Shown one piece after another: positions 17,499 through 27,038 of a DNA stretch of 64,000 nt. Origin of the DNA: an uncultured delta proteobacterium (GTDB lineage: Bacteria; Desulfobacterota; Desulfovibrionia; Desulfovibrionales; Desulfovibrionaceae). Numbering within the stretch: the first letter of the stretch is position 1; each line of letters begins with the position of its first letter. Location: the NCBI GenBank assembly GCA_903843965.1, contig CAIMRY010000017.1, positions 1 to 64,000 on the forward strand, written 5' to 3'. Made by a program: the position numbers and the translations under genes. The notes under the pieces were generated by a model. The model did no database searches. It was not told where the DNA came from and was given only the letters and a program-made list of their open reading frames with translations.

Positions 17499-17996
17499 CT
17501 ACTTCGGCGGCGGTCCGGGCGGCGGGCCAAAGGGCATGCCGTCTGGTGGCGGGCCGGGCGGCGGGCCAAACGGCAGTCCAGGGGGCGGACCGGGCGGCGG
17601 ACCGGGGGGCGGGCCAAAAGGCCTGGCGTTGCGGAAGGCCTTCATGCGCGCGCGCAGTTCGGCGAACTTGACCTTCTGGCCCTGGTCGAGCCTGGCGGCG
17701 ATGTCCTCGTCCATCTTCGCGAAGATGGGCTCCAGCTCGGCGTGCAGGGCCTGCTGCGCTTTGCTGGTTTTGGCCATCACGGCGGCGATGAGCGGGCGCA
17801 ACTCCGCACGCTGTGTGGCGCTCAAGCCGACCTCGGCGTCGATGTGCGCCAGGATGCGGTCTTCCAGACGCTCCGAAGGGTGCGCCAGCATCTCCGGCAG
17901 GTGGCGGAACAGATACGCACGCATGCCAAAGGCGCCGGAGAGGGCGCCGGAGAGGAAAATCGCCGCCACAAGGAGCCAGGCCTTCCAGGATTTCAT
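17499..17996 (-). CDS. Periplasmic heavy-metal-resistance / CnrX-like sensor protein with PPPG-repeat tail
   Basis: A 165-residue protein with an N-terminal membrane anchor or signal (WLLVAAIFLSGALSGAFGM) and a helical periplasmic core (LSATQRAELRPLIAAVMAKTSKAQQALHAELEPIFAKMDEDIAARLDQGQKVKFAELRARM), the four-helix hooked-hairpin look of CnrX, ZraP and Spy/CpxP proteins. The last 40 residues are a PPPGPPPG repeat from a DNA minisatellite. Third in a minus-strand run after an ECF sigma gene and a small membrane-protein gene (gap 13 bases), it probably senses envelope stress or metal for that sigma factor. Ligand unknown. Confidence 0.7.
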   Translation of the reverse strand: MKSWKAWLLVAAIFLSGALSGAFGMRAYLFRHLPEMLAHPSERLEDRILAHIDAEVGLSATQRAELRPLIAAVMAKTSKAQQALHAELEPIFAKMDEDIAARLDQGQKVKFAELRARMKAFRNARPFGPPPGPPPGPPPGLPFGPPPGPPPDGMPFGPPPGPPPK

Positions 17997-18009
17997 GTGC
18001 TCTGATCCT

Positions 18010-18321
18010 CTACGGCAGCAGCCCGGCCAGGGTGAAGGCGGCAGAACCGCCGTGCAGCGACAGGGAAAGCAGCGCCTGGTTCAGCAGCCGCTCCGAGAGC
18101 TGCGCGTAGCCAAAGCTCGCCGTGGCGGCCAGGGCCCCGGCCGGAACAAAACGCCGGGCAGCGAAGGCGAAGAGGCTCCAGAAGTCGCTGCGCCGCTCCA
18201 CGCTCCGGCGCACCTCGCGCATGACGCCAGCGGTGAAGCCCGCTGGCATTGCTGGCGGCTTGCGGTTCCCGGCGCGCAGCACCAGCGCCTGTTCCAGTTG
18301 GTCGAGTCTGCCATCATCCAT
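18010..18321 (-). CDS. Small membrane protein, candidate anti-sigma factor
   Basis: A 103-residue protein with a soluble N-terminal half (DDGRLDQLEQALVLRAGNR, PAGFTAGVMREVRR) and one likely membrane segment (RRFVPAGALAATASFGYAQL). Size, topology and position between an ECF sigma gene and a CnrX-like sensor gene fit a membrane anti-sigma factor such as CnrY. No zinc anti-sigma HxxxCxxC motif is present. GGAGG lies nine bases before the ATG. The role is inferred from context only. Confidence 0.6.
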   Translation of the reverse strand: MDDGRLDQLEQALVLRAGNRKPPAMPAGFTAGVMREVRRSVERRSDFWSLFAFAARRFVPAGALAATASFGYAQLSERLLNQALLSLSLHGGSAAFTLAGLLP

Positions 18322-18426
18322 GATTGCAACCTCCGGTCATAGTAGTCGTTCACGTTGGAAGCCAAGGGCCGAAGCCAGCGGCCGAAACATGCAGCCAAAA
18401 CATGTTGTCAAAAATTACTATAGATA

Positions 18427-18996
18427 TCAGCGACCAAGCAGTCCCCCCAGGACTTCGCGCAATTTGCGCCGCGCCCGGAACGAGCGCACCTTGACCTTGG
18501 CCACGCTCCAACCCATGAGCTCGGCCACCTCAGCCAGGGCCTGGCCGTCCATGTGGGTCAGGGTCAGCACCACACGGTCGTCCGGCGCCAGCTGCCCCAT
18601 GGCCCAGTCCAACAGCGCTCCGGCCTCGCTCGACTCCGCCAGGGCCTCTAGCCCGCCGGAAGCGGCCTCGGCCGGGATGCTTTCGATCCAGTCCATGGTC
18701 TCCGGCCCGAGTGCGCTGAACACCGTCTCGCGCCGCCGGGCCTTCTCCCGCCAGAAGTCGGAGCAGCGCCGCAACGCAATGCGCACCAGCCAGTGGCCGA
18801 AGGGACTCTCGGCCCGGTAGGTGCCAAGCTTCTCAAAGGCGCGGACAAAGGTCTCGTGCGCCACCTCGGCGGCGCGGTCCGGCGGCACGTGGCGCGAGAT
18901 GACGCCCAAAAGCCGCGCGCCGTGGCCGTCCACCAGAAGCGCGTAGGCGTTCACGTCTCCCGCCAGCACTCGGCGCACGATCTCGGCGTCATTCAT
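18427..18996 (-). CDS. ECF-type RNA polymerase sigma factor (RpoE/CnrH-like)
   Basis: A 189-residue sigma-70 family factor with only regions 2 and 4. Region 2 is LLVDGHGARLLGVISRHVPPDRAAEVAHETFVRAFEKL through SPFGHWLVRIALRRCSDFWREKARR; region 4 is WAMGQLAPDDRVVLTLTHMDGQALAEVAELMGWSVAKVKVRSFRARRKLRE. It heads a three-gene minus-strand set with a small membrane protein and a CnrX-like periplasmic protein. By analogy with CnrYXH the trio would couple a periplasmic signal to transcription. The 105-base gap to the next gene holds a TTGACA but no convincing full promoter. Confidence 0.88.
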   Translation of the reverse strand: MNDAEIVRRVLAGDVNAYALLVDGHGARLLGVISRHVPPDRAAEVAHETFVRAFEKLGTYRAESPFGHWLVRIALRRCSDFWREKARRRETVFSALGPETMDWIESIPAEAASGGLEALAESSEAGALLDWAMGQLAPDDRVVLTLTHMDGQALAEVAELMGWSVAKVKVRSFRARRKLREVLGGLLGR

Positions 18997-19080
18997 TCGC
19001 GCATCTCTTGCTGCCGCCTCTGGCCCCCGCCGGGAAGCACCCCGGCGTTTTCAGTCTATGCCTTGCGGCGCGCCCCGTCA

Positions 19081-19111
19081 AAGCGGGGGGCGGTTGACCA
19101 GACCGCCCCCC
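19081..19111 (-). terminator. Terminator-like hairpin after the EF-hand gene
   Basis: A perfect 10-bp inverted repeat (GGGGGGCGGT / ACCGCCCCCC, loop of seven) lies 33 bases past the EF-hand stop. On the minus strand only a short T run follows, so termination may be weak. Confidence 0.5.
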
Positions 19112-19144
19112 AGGGAGGGAGAGGCGCACTTGCCGTTCATGCCG

Positions 19145-20119
19145 TCAGGCAGTTACGGACACCGACTGCGCCGTCTGATCGCTGGCTCCGAAGAGGCTGG
19201 AGATGAGATTGTCAACATTCTGGTAAGCGCTTGAAGCCTTTTGCCGCAGCAGGAATTCCGACAGGCTCGCGGCCAGGGACGAAGAGTCGGTGCTGGTGGA
19301 GCTGGAGGTTGACGTGCTGCTGCTGGCGCTGTTCGTTGAGGTGGCCGAGAAGAGGCTGGCCACGAGCTTGTCCATGTCCGGTGCGCTCAGGCCGCCGCTG
19401 GCGCTGCTGGTGCTGCTGCTGGAACTGGTGCTGGTGGAACTCGTGCTGCTGCTGGTGCCGAACAACCCGCTGATCAAGTTGTCGATGTTCGGCGCGCCCT
19501 GACCGTCGCCGTTCTGATCATCCTGGCCGTCCACGCCATCCTGGCCGGTCGAGGCGGCCTGATGGTGATGGTGGTGCGCCTTGCCAGCCCCGTCGCTTTC
19601 GTGCTTGGCCTTGAGGGCGGCGGTGAGTTCATCCTGGCTGACCTGGCCGTCGCCGTCGGTGTCGATCTTCTTGAGCTGGTCGTCGCTGACGCCGAGCTCG
19701 CTGGCGCTCAGGCCGCCGCTCTTGTCGGCGTCCTTCTGGGTGAAGATGTTCTGGGCCATCTGGCTGGCCATCTGGCCCGCATCCACGCCCTGGCCCATGC
19801 TGGCCTGGAGCATGCCCATCTGGCCGTCCTGCGTCATCTTGTTCTGCATGGACGCCTGCATCTGCTCGCGCTTGGCCTTGAGCCCGGCGGCCAGTTCGGC
19901 CGCGCTGACGACGCCGTCGCCGTCCGTATCGTACTCGGCCACATTGCTTTGGCTCACGCCCAGTTCCGAGGCCGAAAGGGTGCCGCTCTTGTCGGTGTCC
20001 TTGGCGGACATGATGTCCGTGGCCAGCTTGGTGTCCATGTCGTCCGCATTTTTCGAGCCATAGGCAGCGCTCATGCTGCTGTAGGCGCTGATGCCGCTGA
20101 GAGAGGAGCTGATCTGCAT
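19145..20119 (-). CDS. EF-hand calcium-binding protein with serine-rich and histidine tracts
   Basis: A 324-residue protein with four canonical EF-hand loops at about residues 41-52 (DTDKSGTLSASE), 64-75 (DTDGDGVVSAAE), 130-141 (DADKSGGLSASE) and 153-164 (DTDGDGQVSQDE), arranged as two pairs. A five-histidine tract follows. The second half has serine/threonine tracts between a repeated motif (NIDNLISGLFG, DMDKLVASLFS, NVDNLISSLFG). No classical signal peptide is visible. The ATG at 20119 has AGGAG seven bases upstream. Such proteins in this group may be exported and bind calcium; location and partner are unknown. Confidence 0.85.
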   Translation of the reverse strand: MQISSSLSGISAYSSMSAAYGSKNADDMDTKLATDIMSAKDTDKSGTLSASELGVSQSNVAEYDTDGDGVVSAAELAAGLKAKREQMQASMQNKMTQDGQMGMLQASMGQGVDAGQMASQMAQNIFTQKDADKSGGLSASELGVSDDQLKKIDTDGDGQVSQDELTAALKAKHESDGAGKAHHHHHQAASTGQDGVDGQDDQNGDGQGAPNIDNLISGLFGTSSSTSSTSTSSSSSTSSASGGLSAPDMDKLVASLFSATSTNSASSSTSTSSSTSTDSSSLAASLSEFLLRQKASSAYQNVDNLISSLFGASDQTAQSVSVTA

Positions 20120-20515
20120 GGTCACTCCTGAAGACCGCCGTCTTTGGTCTGCACGGCGGGATGCCAATCGCGTAAACACATTGCCGGAAACAAAAGATCC
20201 ATCAAGGCGCGGCCCTTGGCCGCAGTCGGCATCAGCGCATGGCGTCCTCCATCGCCTCCCCTCCCGAGGGACACGAAAGAGTCCTTACACACTATGACGC
20301 CAAGAACTTTAGGGTGGTTACACCTCTTTCCCATATTCAATCCGCGCGGGCCTGCCGCGCGGCTGCCGCCCTGCCCTGCCCGGCGGGCTTGCCGGACCCC
20401 GCACACGGGTGCTACCATCATATATGGACTGGACAAGCGCCCTGCGCACCCGGTTCAATTCAAGATTCAATTCATGGGTAAATTCATGGTTCAATGCCCG
20501 GTCCAAGGAGCGCAC
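20120..20515. other. Divergent intergenic region between the EF-hand and FAD-protein genes
   Basis: About 400 bases that must contain promoters in both directions. Near the plus-strand gene there is a short AT-rich direct-repeat cluster at 20452-20495 built on TTCAATTC / TTCATGG. A TATATG box lies at about 20420. I see no complete promoter with both boxes and no small gene. Confidence 0.5.
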
Positions 20516-21919
20516 ATGACCCCGAACAAGCCCCTGCGCACCGATTTCGACGTGATCATCGTGGGCGGCGGCCCGGCCGGGCTCTTCGCCTCGGCCTGGC
20601 TGGGCGAGAACACCGGCCTCTCGGTGCTCGTCATCGAACGCGGCAAGCCCGCAGCCAAGCGCGACTGCCCGGTGGGCCGCCTGGGCTGCATCCACTGCAA
20701 GCCCTGCAACATCCTCTCAGGCATCGGCGGGGCCGGGCTGTTCTCCGACGGCAAGCTCAACTTCATCCACAAGCTCGGCAAGACCGACCTGACCCAGTTC
20801 ATGGACGAGTCCGCAGCGCGCGCGCTCATCGACGAGACCGAGGCCATGTTCAACCGCTTCGGCATGGACGGGCCCGTGTACCCCACGAACATGGAGCAGG
20901 CCCAGCGCGTGCGCGCCCAGGCCCGGAAATGCGGCATCGACCTCTTGATCATCCGCCAGAAGCACCTGGGCAGCGACAAGCTCCCCGGCCTCATTGCGGA
21001 CATGACCGAGTACGTGAAGTCGCGCGGGGTCACCTTCCACACCTCCGAGGAGGTCAAAAGCGTGCTGGCCGAGGACGGGGCGCTCAGGGGCGTGCTTACC
21101 AACCGGGCCGAGTACACAGCCCGCGCCGTGATCCTGGCTCCGGGCCGGGTGGGCGCGGAATGGGTGGGCGCACAGGCCCGCGAGCTCGGCCTCGGCCTGT
21201 CGCAGCGCGGCATCGAGGTGGGGGTGCGCGTGGAAATTCCCCGCGAGGTCATGCAGGACCTCTGCGAGGTCATCTACGACCCGACGTTCTTCATCCGCAC
21301 CAGCAAGTACGACGACCAGACGCGCACCTTCTGCACCAACGATGGCGGCTTCGTGGCGCTGGAGAACTACCAGGACTTCGTCTGCGTCAACGGCCACGCC
21401 TACCTGGACAGAAAAAGCCCGAACACCAACTTCGCCTTTCTGTCCAAGGTGGTGCTGAACGATCCGGTGACCGACAACCAGGCCTACGGCGAGCACATCG
21501 GGCGGCTGGCCTCGCTCATCGGCGACGGCAAGCCCATCCTCCAGCGCTTCGGCGACCTGAAGCGCGGCCGGCGCAGCACCTGGTCGCGCATCAAGAACAG
21601 CTCGATTGAGCCCACGCTGAAGAATGTCGTCTGCGGCGACATCGCCATGGCCCTGCCCGAGCGCATCCTGACCAACATCGTGGAAGGGCTGGAGAAGCTG
21701 GGTCAGGTGGTGCCGGGCGTGGCCAACGACGAGACCCTGCTCTACGCGCCGGAGATCAAGTTCTTCGCCACCCAGGTGGAGACCAGCCCGCACCTGGAGA
21801 CAGCGGTGCGCGGGCTCTTTGTTGCGGGCGACGGGCCCGGGGTGGCGGGCAACATCGTCTCCGCCGCCGCCACGGGGCTCATTCCGAGCAAGGAGATCGC
21901 CCGGCGGCTCGGCGCGTAG
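20516..21919 (+). CDS. NAD(P)/FAD-dependent oxidoreductase
   Basis: A 467-residue flavoprotein. The N-terminal FDVIIVGGGPAGLFASAWLG is the FAD-binding Rossmann motif. GRLGCIHCKPCNILSGIGGAGLFSDGKLNF, ILAPGRVGAEWV and a C-terminal GLFVAGDGPGVAGNIVSAAATG match the FAD-dependent dehydrogenase group often annotated as uncharacterised. The ATG at 20516 with AAGGAG eight bases upstream is preferred over longer in-frame starts. A second, more distant member of the same broad group lies at 59983-61665. Substrate unknown; the CxxCxxC cluster near residue 65 might bind a metal or be redox active. Confidence 0.8.
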   Translation: MTPNKPLRTDFDVIIVGGGPAGLFASAWLGENTGLSVLVIERGKPAAKRDCPVGRLGCIHCKPCNILSGIGGAGLFSDGKLNFIHKLGKTDLTQFMDESAARALIDETEAMFNRFGMDGPVYPTNMEQAQRVRAQARKCGIDLLIIRQKHLGSDKLPGLIADMTEYVKSRGVTFHTSEEVKSVLAEDGALRGVLTNRAEYTARAVILAPGRVGAEWVGAQARELGLGLSQRGIEVGVRVEIPREVMQDLCEVIYDPTFFIRTSKYDDQTRTFCTNDGGFVALENYQDFVCVNGHAYLDRKSPNTNFAFLSKVVLNDPVTDNQAYGEHIGRLASLIGDGKPILQRFGDLKRGRRSTWSRIKNSSIEPTLKNVVCGDIAMALPERILTNIVEGLEKLGQVVPGVANDETLLYAPEIKFFATQVETSPHLETAVRGLFVAGDGPGVAGNIVSAAATGLIPSKEIARRLGA

Positions 21920-21920
21920 G

Positions 21921-22205
21921 GAAAACTCCCGGCGCAAACGTCCAGGCCTCGACCCCTGGCCAGCCATGGCAAAGGCCTGCGCGGTTCTGGCGTGCAGGGC
22001 TGCGTTCAACGGGCCATGCTTCTGCACACGCCCCTGGGGAAAAGCACCCGCCGCCAACGCGCCCAGGCCTCGACCCAGGGCCAGCCCTGGCAAAGGGCTG
22101 CGCGATTCTGGCATGCTGGGTTGCGTCAAGCGGGCCGTGCTTCTGCATGCTCCGCTGTGGAAAAACTCCGCACCCTTTCCACAAAGCCCAGCCAGCCACG
22201 CTTGC
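21921..22205. repeat. Tandem ~120-bp repeat, about 2.4 copies
   Basis: Unit 1 is 21921-22038 (118 bp), unit 2 is 22039-22159 (121 bp) and a partial third runs from 22160 to about 22205. Each starts GAAAA and contains CCAGGCCTCGACCC, TGGCAAAGG and GGGCC(A/G)TGCTTCTGCA. The units have diverged by point changes. They fill the gap between the FAD protein stop and the sigma-54 regulator leader. No gene is visible in them. Confidence 0.9.
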
Positions 22206-22256
22206 CACGCAAGACCACGCACCAAGGGCCGTGTTTAAATTTTTTCTAGAAAACCA

Positions 22257-22352
22257 TTGACATCGCGTCATTTCATTGACAGTGACTGGGGAACGCCTCG
22301 CAGGCGTCTTTCAGTGCGCCTGCGGTCTGGGGAGGCAATCCGGGGAGGAGCA
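22257..22352 (+). promoter_or_regulatory. Leader of the sigma-54 regulator gene with alternative hairpins
   Basis: TTGACA occurs twice (22257-22262 and 22276-22281). Downstream, ACGCCT (22293-22298) can pair with AGGCGT (22302-22307), while CGCAGGCG (22299-22306) can instead pair with CGCCTGCG (22317-22324). The two hairpins exclude each other, followed by a strong ribosome site. This is the layout of a conditional leader, but no ligand or leader peptide is visible. Confidence 0.3.
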
Positions 22353-23405
<1,053 letters not shown>

Positions 23406-23454
23406 GCCCGGCCAAGCGGCGGGCAGGGGAGCGGGGACCAAGCAGGCCCATGCC

Positions 23455-26400
23455 ATGACCTGGAGACGACTGACAGCGCACCTCTGGCTCGTGGCGGCCC
23501 TGGCCGCCGGGGCAGACCTGCGCCCGTCGCCGGGGCTGGCCCTGCAGACAGGATTCAAGGCCGGGGCCGGGGCGGACACCATCAGCGTCGCCGCCGATTC
23601 CGGCACGCTGCCGAAGTACACCGTGCAGCGCACCGGGCCCCAGGAGCTGACCGTGCTCTTCCAGCCCGCGCCAGGCGAAAAGGCCGCTGCCGCGCCGAGC
23701 GTGGGCGGCTCCAAGCTGGTCAGCTCCGTGCGCGCCATCCCCGGCGGCTTCAAGATCCAGATGCGCAGCAGCGGCTTCAGCTATGTGCACGCGCAGCCTG
23801 CGGGCAAGGGCCAGCTCCAGATCCAGGTCTTTTCCGATCCCATCGGCTCGCGCTGGGAATCCGGCCAGGCCAAGCCCGCAGCCAAGGCCGAAGCCAAGGC
23901 CGCCTCCAAACCCGAGCCCAAGGCCCAGGCAACGCCGGAAAATAAGGGCGAGTCCGCGCAGAAGCCCGCCCCGGAAGCCAAGCCCACGGCCAAGGAGCTG
24001 AAGCAGGCCGAGAAGAAGCGCCAGCAGGAGGCCAGGGCCGAGGAGGCCGCGCGCAAAAAGGCCGAGGCCGAGGCCAAGCGCGACAAACAGGCCCAGGCCG
24101 CCCAGGCCAAGGCCCAGGAGCGCGCGCCAGCAACGGTCATGGCCCCGACCCAGCCAGCCGCAGCGGCAGCACCGGCACAGACTCCGGCCGCACGGCCCGC
24201 CCAGGCCGCTGCCGCCGCCTCGGCCAAGGATGATGCTTCAAAAGGCCAGCCCTATTTTTCCGTGCCCTATTCCATGCGCGCGCCGGTGAACAAGACCGTG
24301 CTCGGCCCGCCCAGCGGGGTCGTCGCGACCCTGCCCCAGGTGGCTGGCCAGACATCCGCAGGTCAGACGTCCGCAGGCCCGGCCCCAGCTCCGGCCCCTG
24401 CCGCCAAGTCCTCCGGGAAGGTGGTCGGCGGCAGGCTGCCCGCAGGCGTGACGGAAAAGCCGATCCTGCAGGACCAGCAGACCACCCCGCCGACCATGCC
24501 CCCGCGCCAGCCCGAAGCCGCCCTGCCCGCCCCGACGCAGACCCAGCCGGTGGACGTGCAGCCGTCCCAGGGCCAGGGCGACGTGCGCTTCCGGGCCGAC
24601 CACCGCAGCCCCGAGGAGGCCCGCCTGGCCGAGGTCGTGTCCGGCACGGCGGCGGTGCGCAGGGCTCCGGCTTCTGGCCCGGGCCCGGCCAAAATCGCCC
24701 CGGCCCAGGGGGTGCACCCCTGGGAGGTGCGCCAGCAGGTGCAGAAGACCCTGCCGCCTCTTGGCGGCGGCGCCAAGGACACCCTGCCGCCCGTGGCCCA
24801 GGGGGCCGTGGCCGAGCACGCCCCGGAGCACGCCCCGGCGCAGACCCAGACGCAGGACCCGGCCAGCGCCCCGGACCATGCCGCAGCCAACGCCTCGGAC
24901 CACGCGGCGGACAAGGCCCACCCCAAGGAGGCCGCGAAGGACAGCGCGAAGGACGGCGCGAAGGACGGGGCCAAGGACGCGCACGCGCCCGCTGGCAAGG
25001 ACGGCGGCAAGGACAAGGCAATTGAAGGCCCGCACGAAGAAGCGCAGATCAAGGACATGCTGCTGGTGGCCCAGTCGCACATGACCACCGGCCTGTGGAG
25101 CCAGGTCGTCACCGAGCTTGACGAGATCATGCGCGAGCCGAACCTCAAGGGCGACCTGCGCGAAGAGGTCCTCTACACCGTGGCCGACGCCTACATGCAG
25201 GCCTACAAAGACAGCATGGCCGCCAATTACGACAAGATCGCCGGTGCGCAGCAGACGGCCATGAACGCCAACCAGAAGTCCAGGCGCGTGCCCCGCGCCC
25301 TGCTCAACCTGGGCCTCTTGAACCTCAAGGTGGGCAGCCTGGCCGAGGCCAAGGCCTATTTCAACATCATCAAGAAAAAATACAAGATCGACCAGAATGC
25401 GGCCATGGTGCCCTTTGCCCTGGGCGAATACTACCGCAGCAAGGGCGACCTGAAAAAGGCCGCAGACCAATACCAGGAGCTCATCCAGGACTACCCGGAC
25501 AGCAGGCTGGCCAAGGACACCGCCTACGTCCTGGCCCAGACCCTGCGCAGGCTCGGCGACTTCGAGAAGGCTTACAAGATCGTCGACTACCTCGACAAGC
25601 GCTGGCCGCTCTTCTACATGGAGGCCCCGGACTTCCTGCGCCTGGCGGCGGAGATCGAGGAAAAGGTGGGCAAGCTGGCCCAGGCCAAGGACCACTACTG
25701 GACCTACTACAACCTGAACCCGAATGCGGAGTTTGCGGACGTCACCCTGGTGCGCATCGGCGACATCTACCTGCGCCAGAACCAGCGCCCCGCCGCCAAG
25801 GAGGTGTACCAGAAGGCCGTGCACGACTTCCCCGGCAGCGAGGGCGGGCTTGTGGCACGCATGCGCATCGCCGAGGAGGGCGTGTACGATGACCCGACCA
25901 TGGCCGAGATGGTCTCGGTGTTCGGCAAGCCCGAAGCGCTGAAGCCCAACGAGACCTACCAGCACATCATCTCCAAGTATCCGCAAAGCCCGCTGGCGCC
26001 CCTGGCCCAGATCAAGCTCGGGATGTGGCAGTTCTTCAACAAGGCCTACCTCGACGCCATCAACACGGCCAGCTCGTTTCTGGAGAAGTACCCCAAGAGC
26101 CCGCTCATCGGCAAAGCCAAGGAGCTGGGCTTCCAGTCCTTCCTCATGGCCCTGCCGCAGCTGGTGCGGGAGGGCGACTACGCGCGCGTGATGCAGCTCT
26201 ACGACTCCGCCAGCTACGTCAAGGAGAACCAGGACAAGCTCGGCGACGATGCGCTGATGGCCGTGGCCGTGAGCGCCTGGAAGCACGGCGAGCCTGACCG
26301 CGCGCTGAAGCTGGCGGGAAAGTTCCTGGGCCAAAAGCAGGTGCCCAAGTACTCGGAAATGGCGCTGGACCTGGCCATGAACATCTTTGTGCAGCGCAAG

Positions 26401-27012
26401 GAGTGGAGCCGCATCTCCGACCTGGCTGCCAAGGCCTCCAAGGCCTGGAAGCTTTCGCCCCGGCAGCTGGCCCAGTTCGAGCAGGCCCGGGCCATGGCCC
26501 TGGAGAACCAGGGCGACAGCGAAAAGAGCATCCCCCTGTGGACGCGCATCGCCTCGGACCCGGCCACGGACCTGCCCACCCGCGCCTTCGCCACCTACAC
26601 CCTGGCCAAAGACGCGGCCCGCAAGCAGGACATCCACCGCCTCTTCGCCCTCTCGCAGGAGGCCCTGCTGCTGCTGCTTGAGGCCCACGGCGACAAGGAC
26701 AAGATCAAGGACTGCCTGCTCATGTCCATCACCGCCACGGAGCGCTCCGGCCGCTACAAGGAAACCCTCAAGTGGGCCAATCAGTTCGACCGTATCATTC
26801 CGGACAGCGACCCGGACTGGGCGCCCGTGCGCCTGCGCCTGGCGGGCATCTACCGCCAGGGCGGCAAATTTGACGAGTGGAAGAGCCTGCTTCAGGACAT
26901 CGTAAAGAAGAAGCCGGGCACGGTGTACGCCCGCATGGCCGCCCAGGAGCTGGAGAGCAGCGCCCTGGACCAGCGGCTCCAGAAATATCTGCAGAACAGC
27001 AACGGACGCTGA
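23455..27012 (+). CDS. Large secreted or periplasmic TPR protein with a long low-complexity region
   Basis: A 1185-residue protein. An N-terminal signal segment (LTAHLWLVAALAAGADLRP) is followed by an AMIN-like beta-rich domain (to about residue 135: LVSSVRAIPGGFKIQMRSSGF). About 400 residues of Ala/Pro/Lys/Glu-rich sequence follow, including a coiled-coil-like AEKKRQQEARAEEAARKKAE stretch. From about residue 540 the protein is tetratricopeptide-like helical repeats (LLNLGLLNLKVGSLAEAKAYF, ADQYQELIQDYPDSRLAKDTAYVLAQ, AQIKLGMWQFFNKAYLDAINTASSFLEKYPKSPL). It probably scaffolds an envelope complex. The function is unknown; linkage to a sigma-54 activator suggests regulated expression, perhaps linked to motility or biofilm. 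Confidence 0.8.
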   Translation: MTWRRLTAHLWLVAALAAGADLRPSPGLALQTGFKAGAGADTISVAADSGTLPKYTVQRTGPQELTVLFQPAPGEKAAAAPSVGGSKLVSSVRAIPGGFKIQMRSSGFSYVHAQPAGKGQLQIQVFSDPIGSRWESGQAKPAAKAEAKAASKPEPKAQATPENKGESAQKPAPEAKPTAKELKQAEKKRQQEARAEEAARKKAEAEAKRDKQAQAAQAKAQERAPATVMAPTQPAAAAAPAQTPAARPAQAAAAASAKDDASKGQPYFSVPYSMRAPVNKTVLGPPSGVVATLPQVAGQTSAGQTSAGPAPAPAPAAKSSGKVVGGRLPAGVTEKPILQDQQTTPPTMPPRQPEAALPAPTQTQPVDVQPSQGQGDVRFRADHRSPEEARLAEVVSGTAAVRRAPASGPGPAKIAPAQGVHPWEVRQQVQKTLPPLGGGAKDTLPPVAQGAVAEHAPEHAPAQTQTQDPASAPDHAAANASDHAADKAHPKEAAKDSAKDGAKDGAKDAHAPAGKDGGKDKAIEGPHEEAQIKDMLLVAQSHMTTGLWSQVVTELDEIMREPNLKGDLREEVLYTVADAYMQAYKDSMAANYDKIAGAQQTAMNANQKSRRVPRALLNLGLLNLKVGSLAEAKAYFNIIKKKYKIDQNAAMVPFALGEYYRSKGDLKKAADQYQELIQDYPDSRLAKDTAYVLAQTLRRLGDFEKAYKIVDYLDKRWPLFYMEAPDFLRLAAEIEEKVGKLAQAKDHYWTYYNLNPNAEFADVTLVRIGDIYLRQNQRPAAKEVYQKAVHDFPGSEGGLVARMRIAEEGVYDDPTMAEMVSVFGKPEALKPNETYQHIISKYPQSPLAPLAQIKLGMWQFFNKAYLDAINTASSFLEKYPKSPLIGKAKELGFQSFLMALPQLVREGDYARVMQLYDSASYVKENQDKLGDDALMAVAVSAWKHGEPDRALKLAGKFLGQKQVPKYSEMALDLAMNIFVQRKEWSRISDLAAKASKAWKLSPRQLAQFEQARAMALENQGDSEKSIPLWTRIASDPATDLPTRAFATYTLAKDAARKQDIHRLFALSQEALLLLLEAHGDKDKIKDCLLMSITATERSGRYKETLKWANQFDRIIPDSDPDWAPVRLRLAGIYRQGGKFDEWKSLLQDIVKKKPGTVYARMAAQELESSALDQRLQKYLQNSNGR

Positions 27013-27038
27013 CCCGTCCACGGACCAGGAGAAGCGAC

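Noticed and set aside
20135-20175. Possible sigma-54 promoter (TTGGCAT ... GTGCAG) upstream of the EF-hand gene
   Set aside because: The GG to GC spacing is 11 bases instead of 10, and the -12 element is weak.
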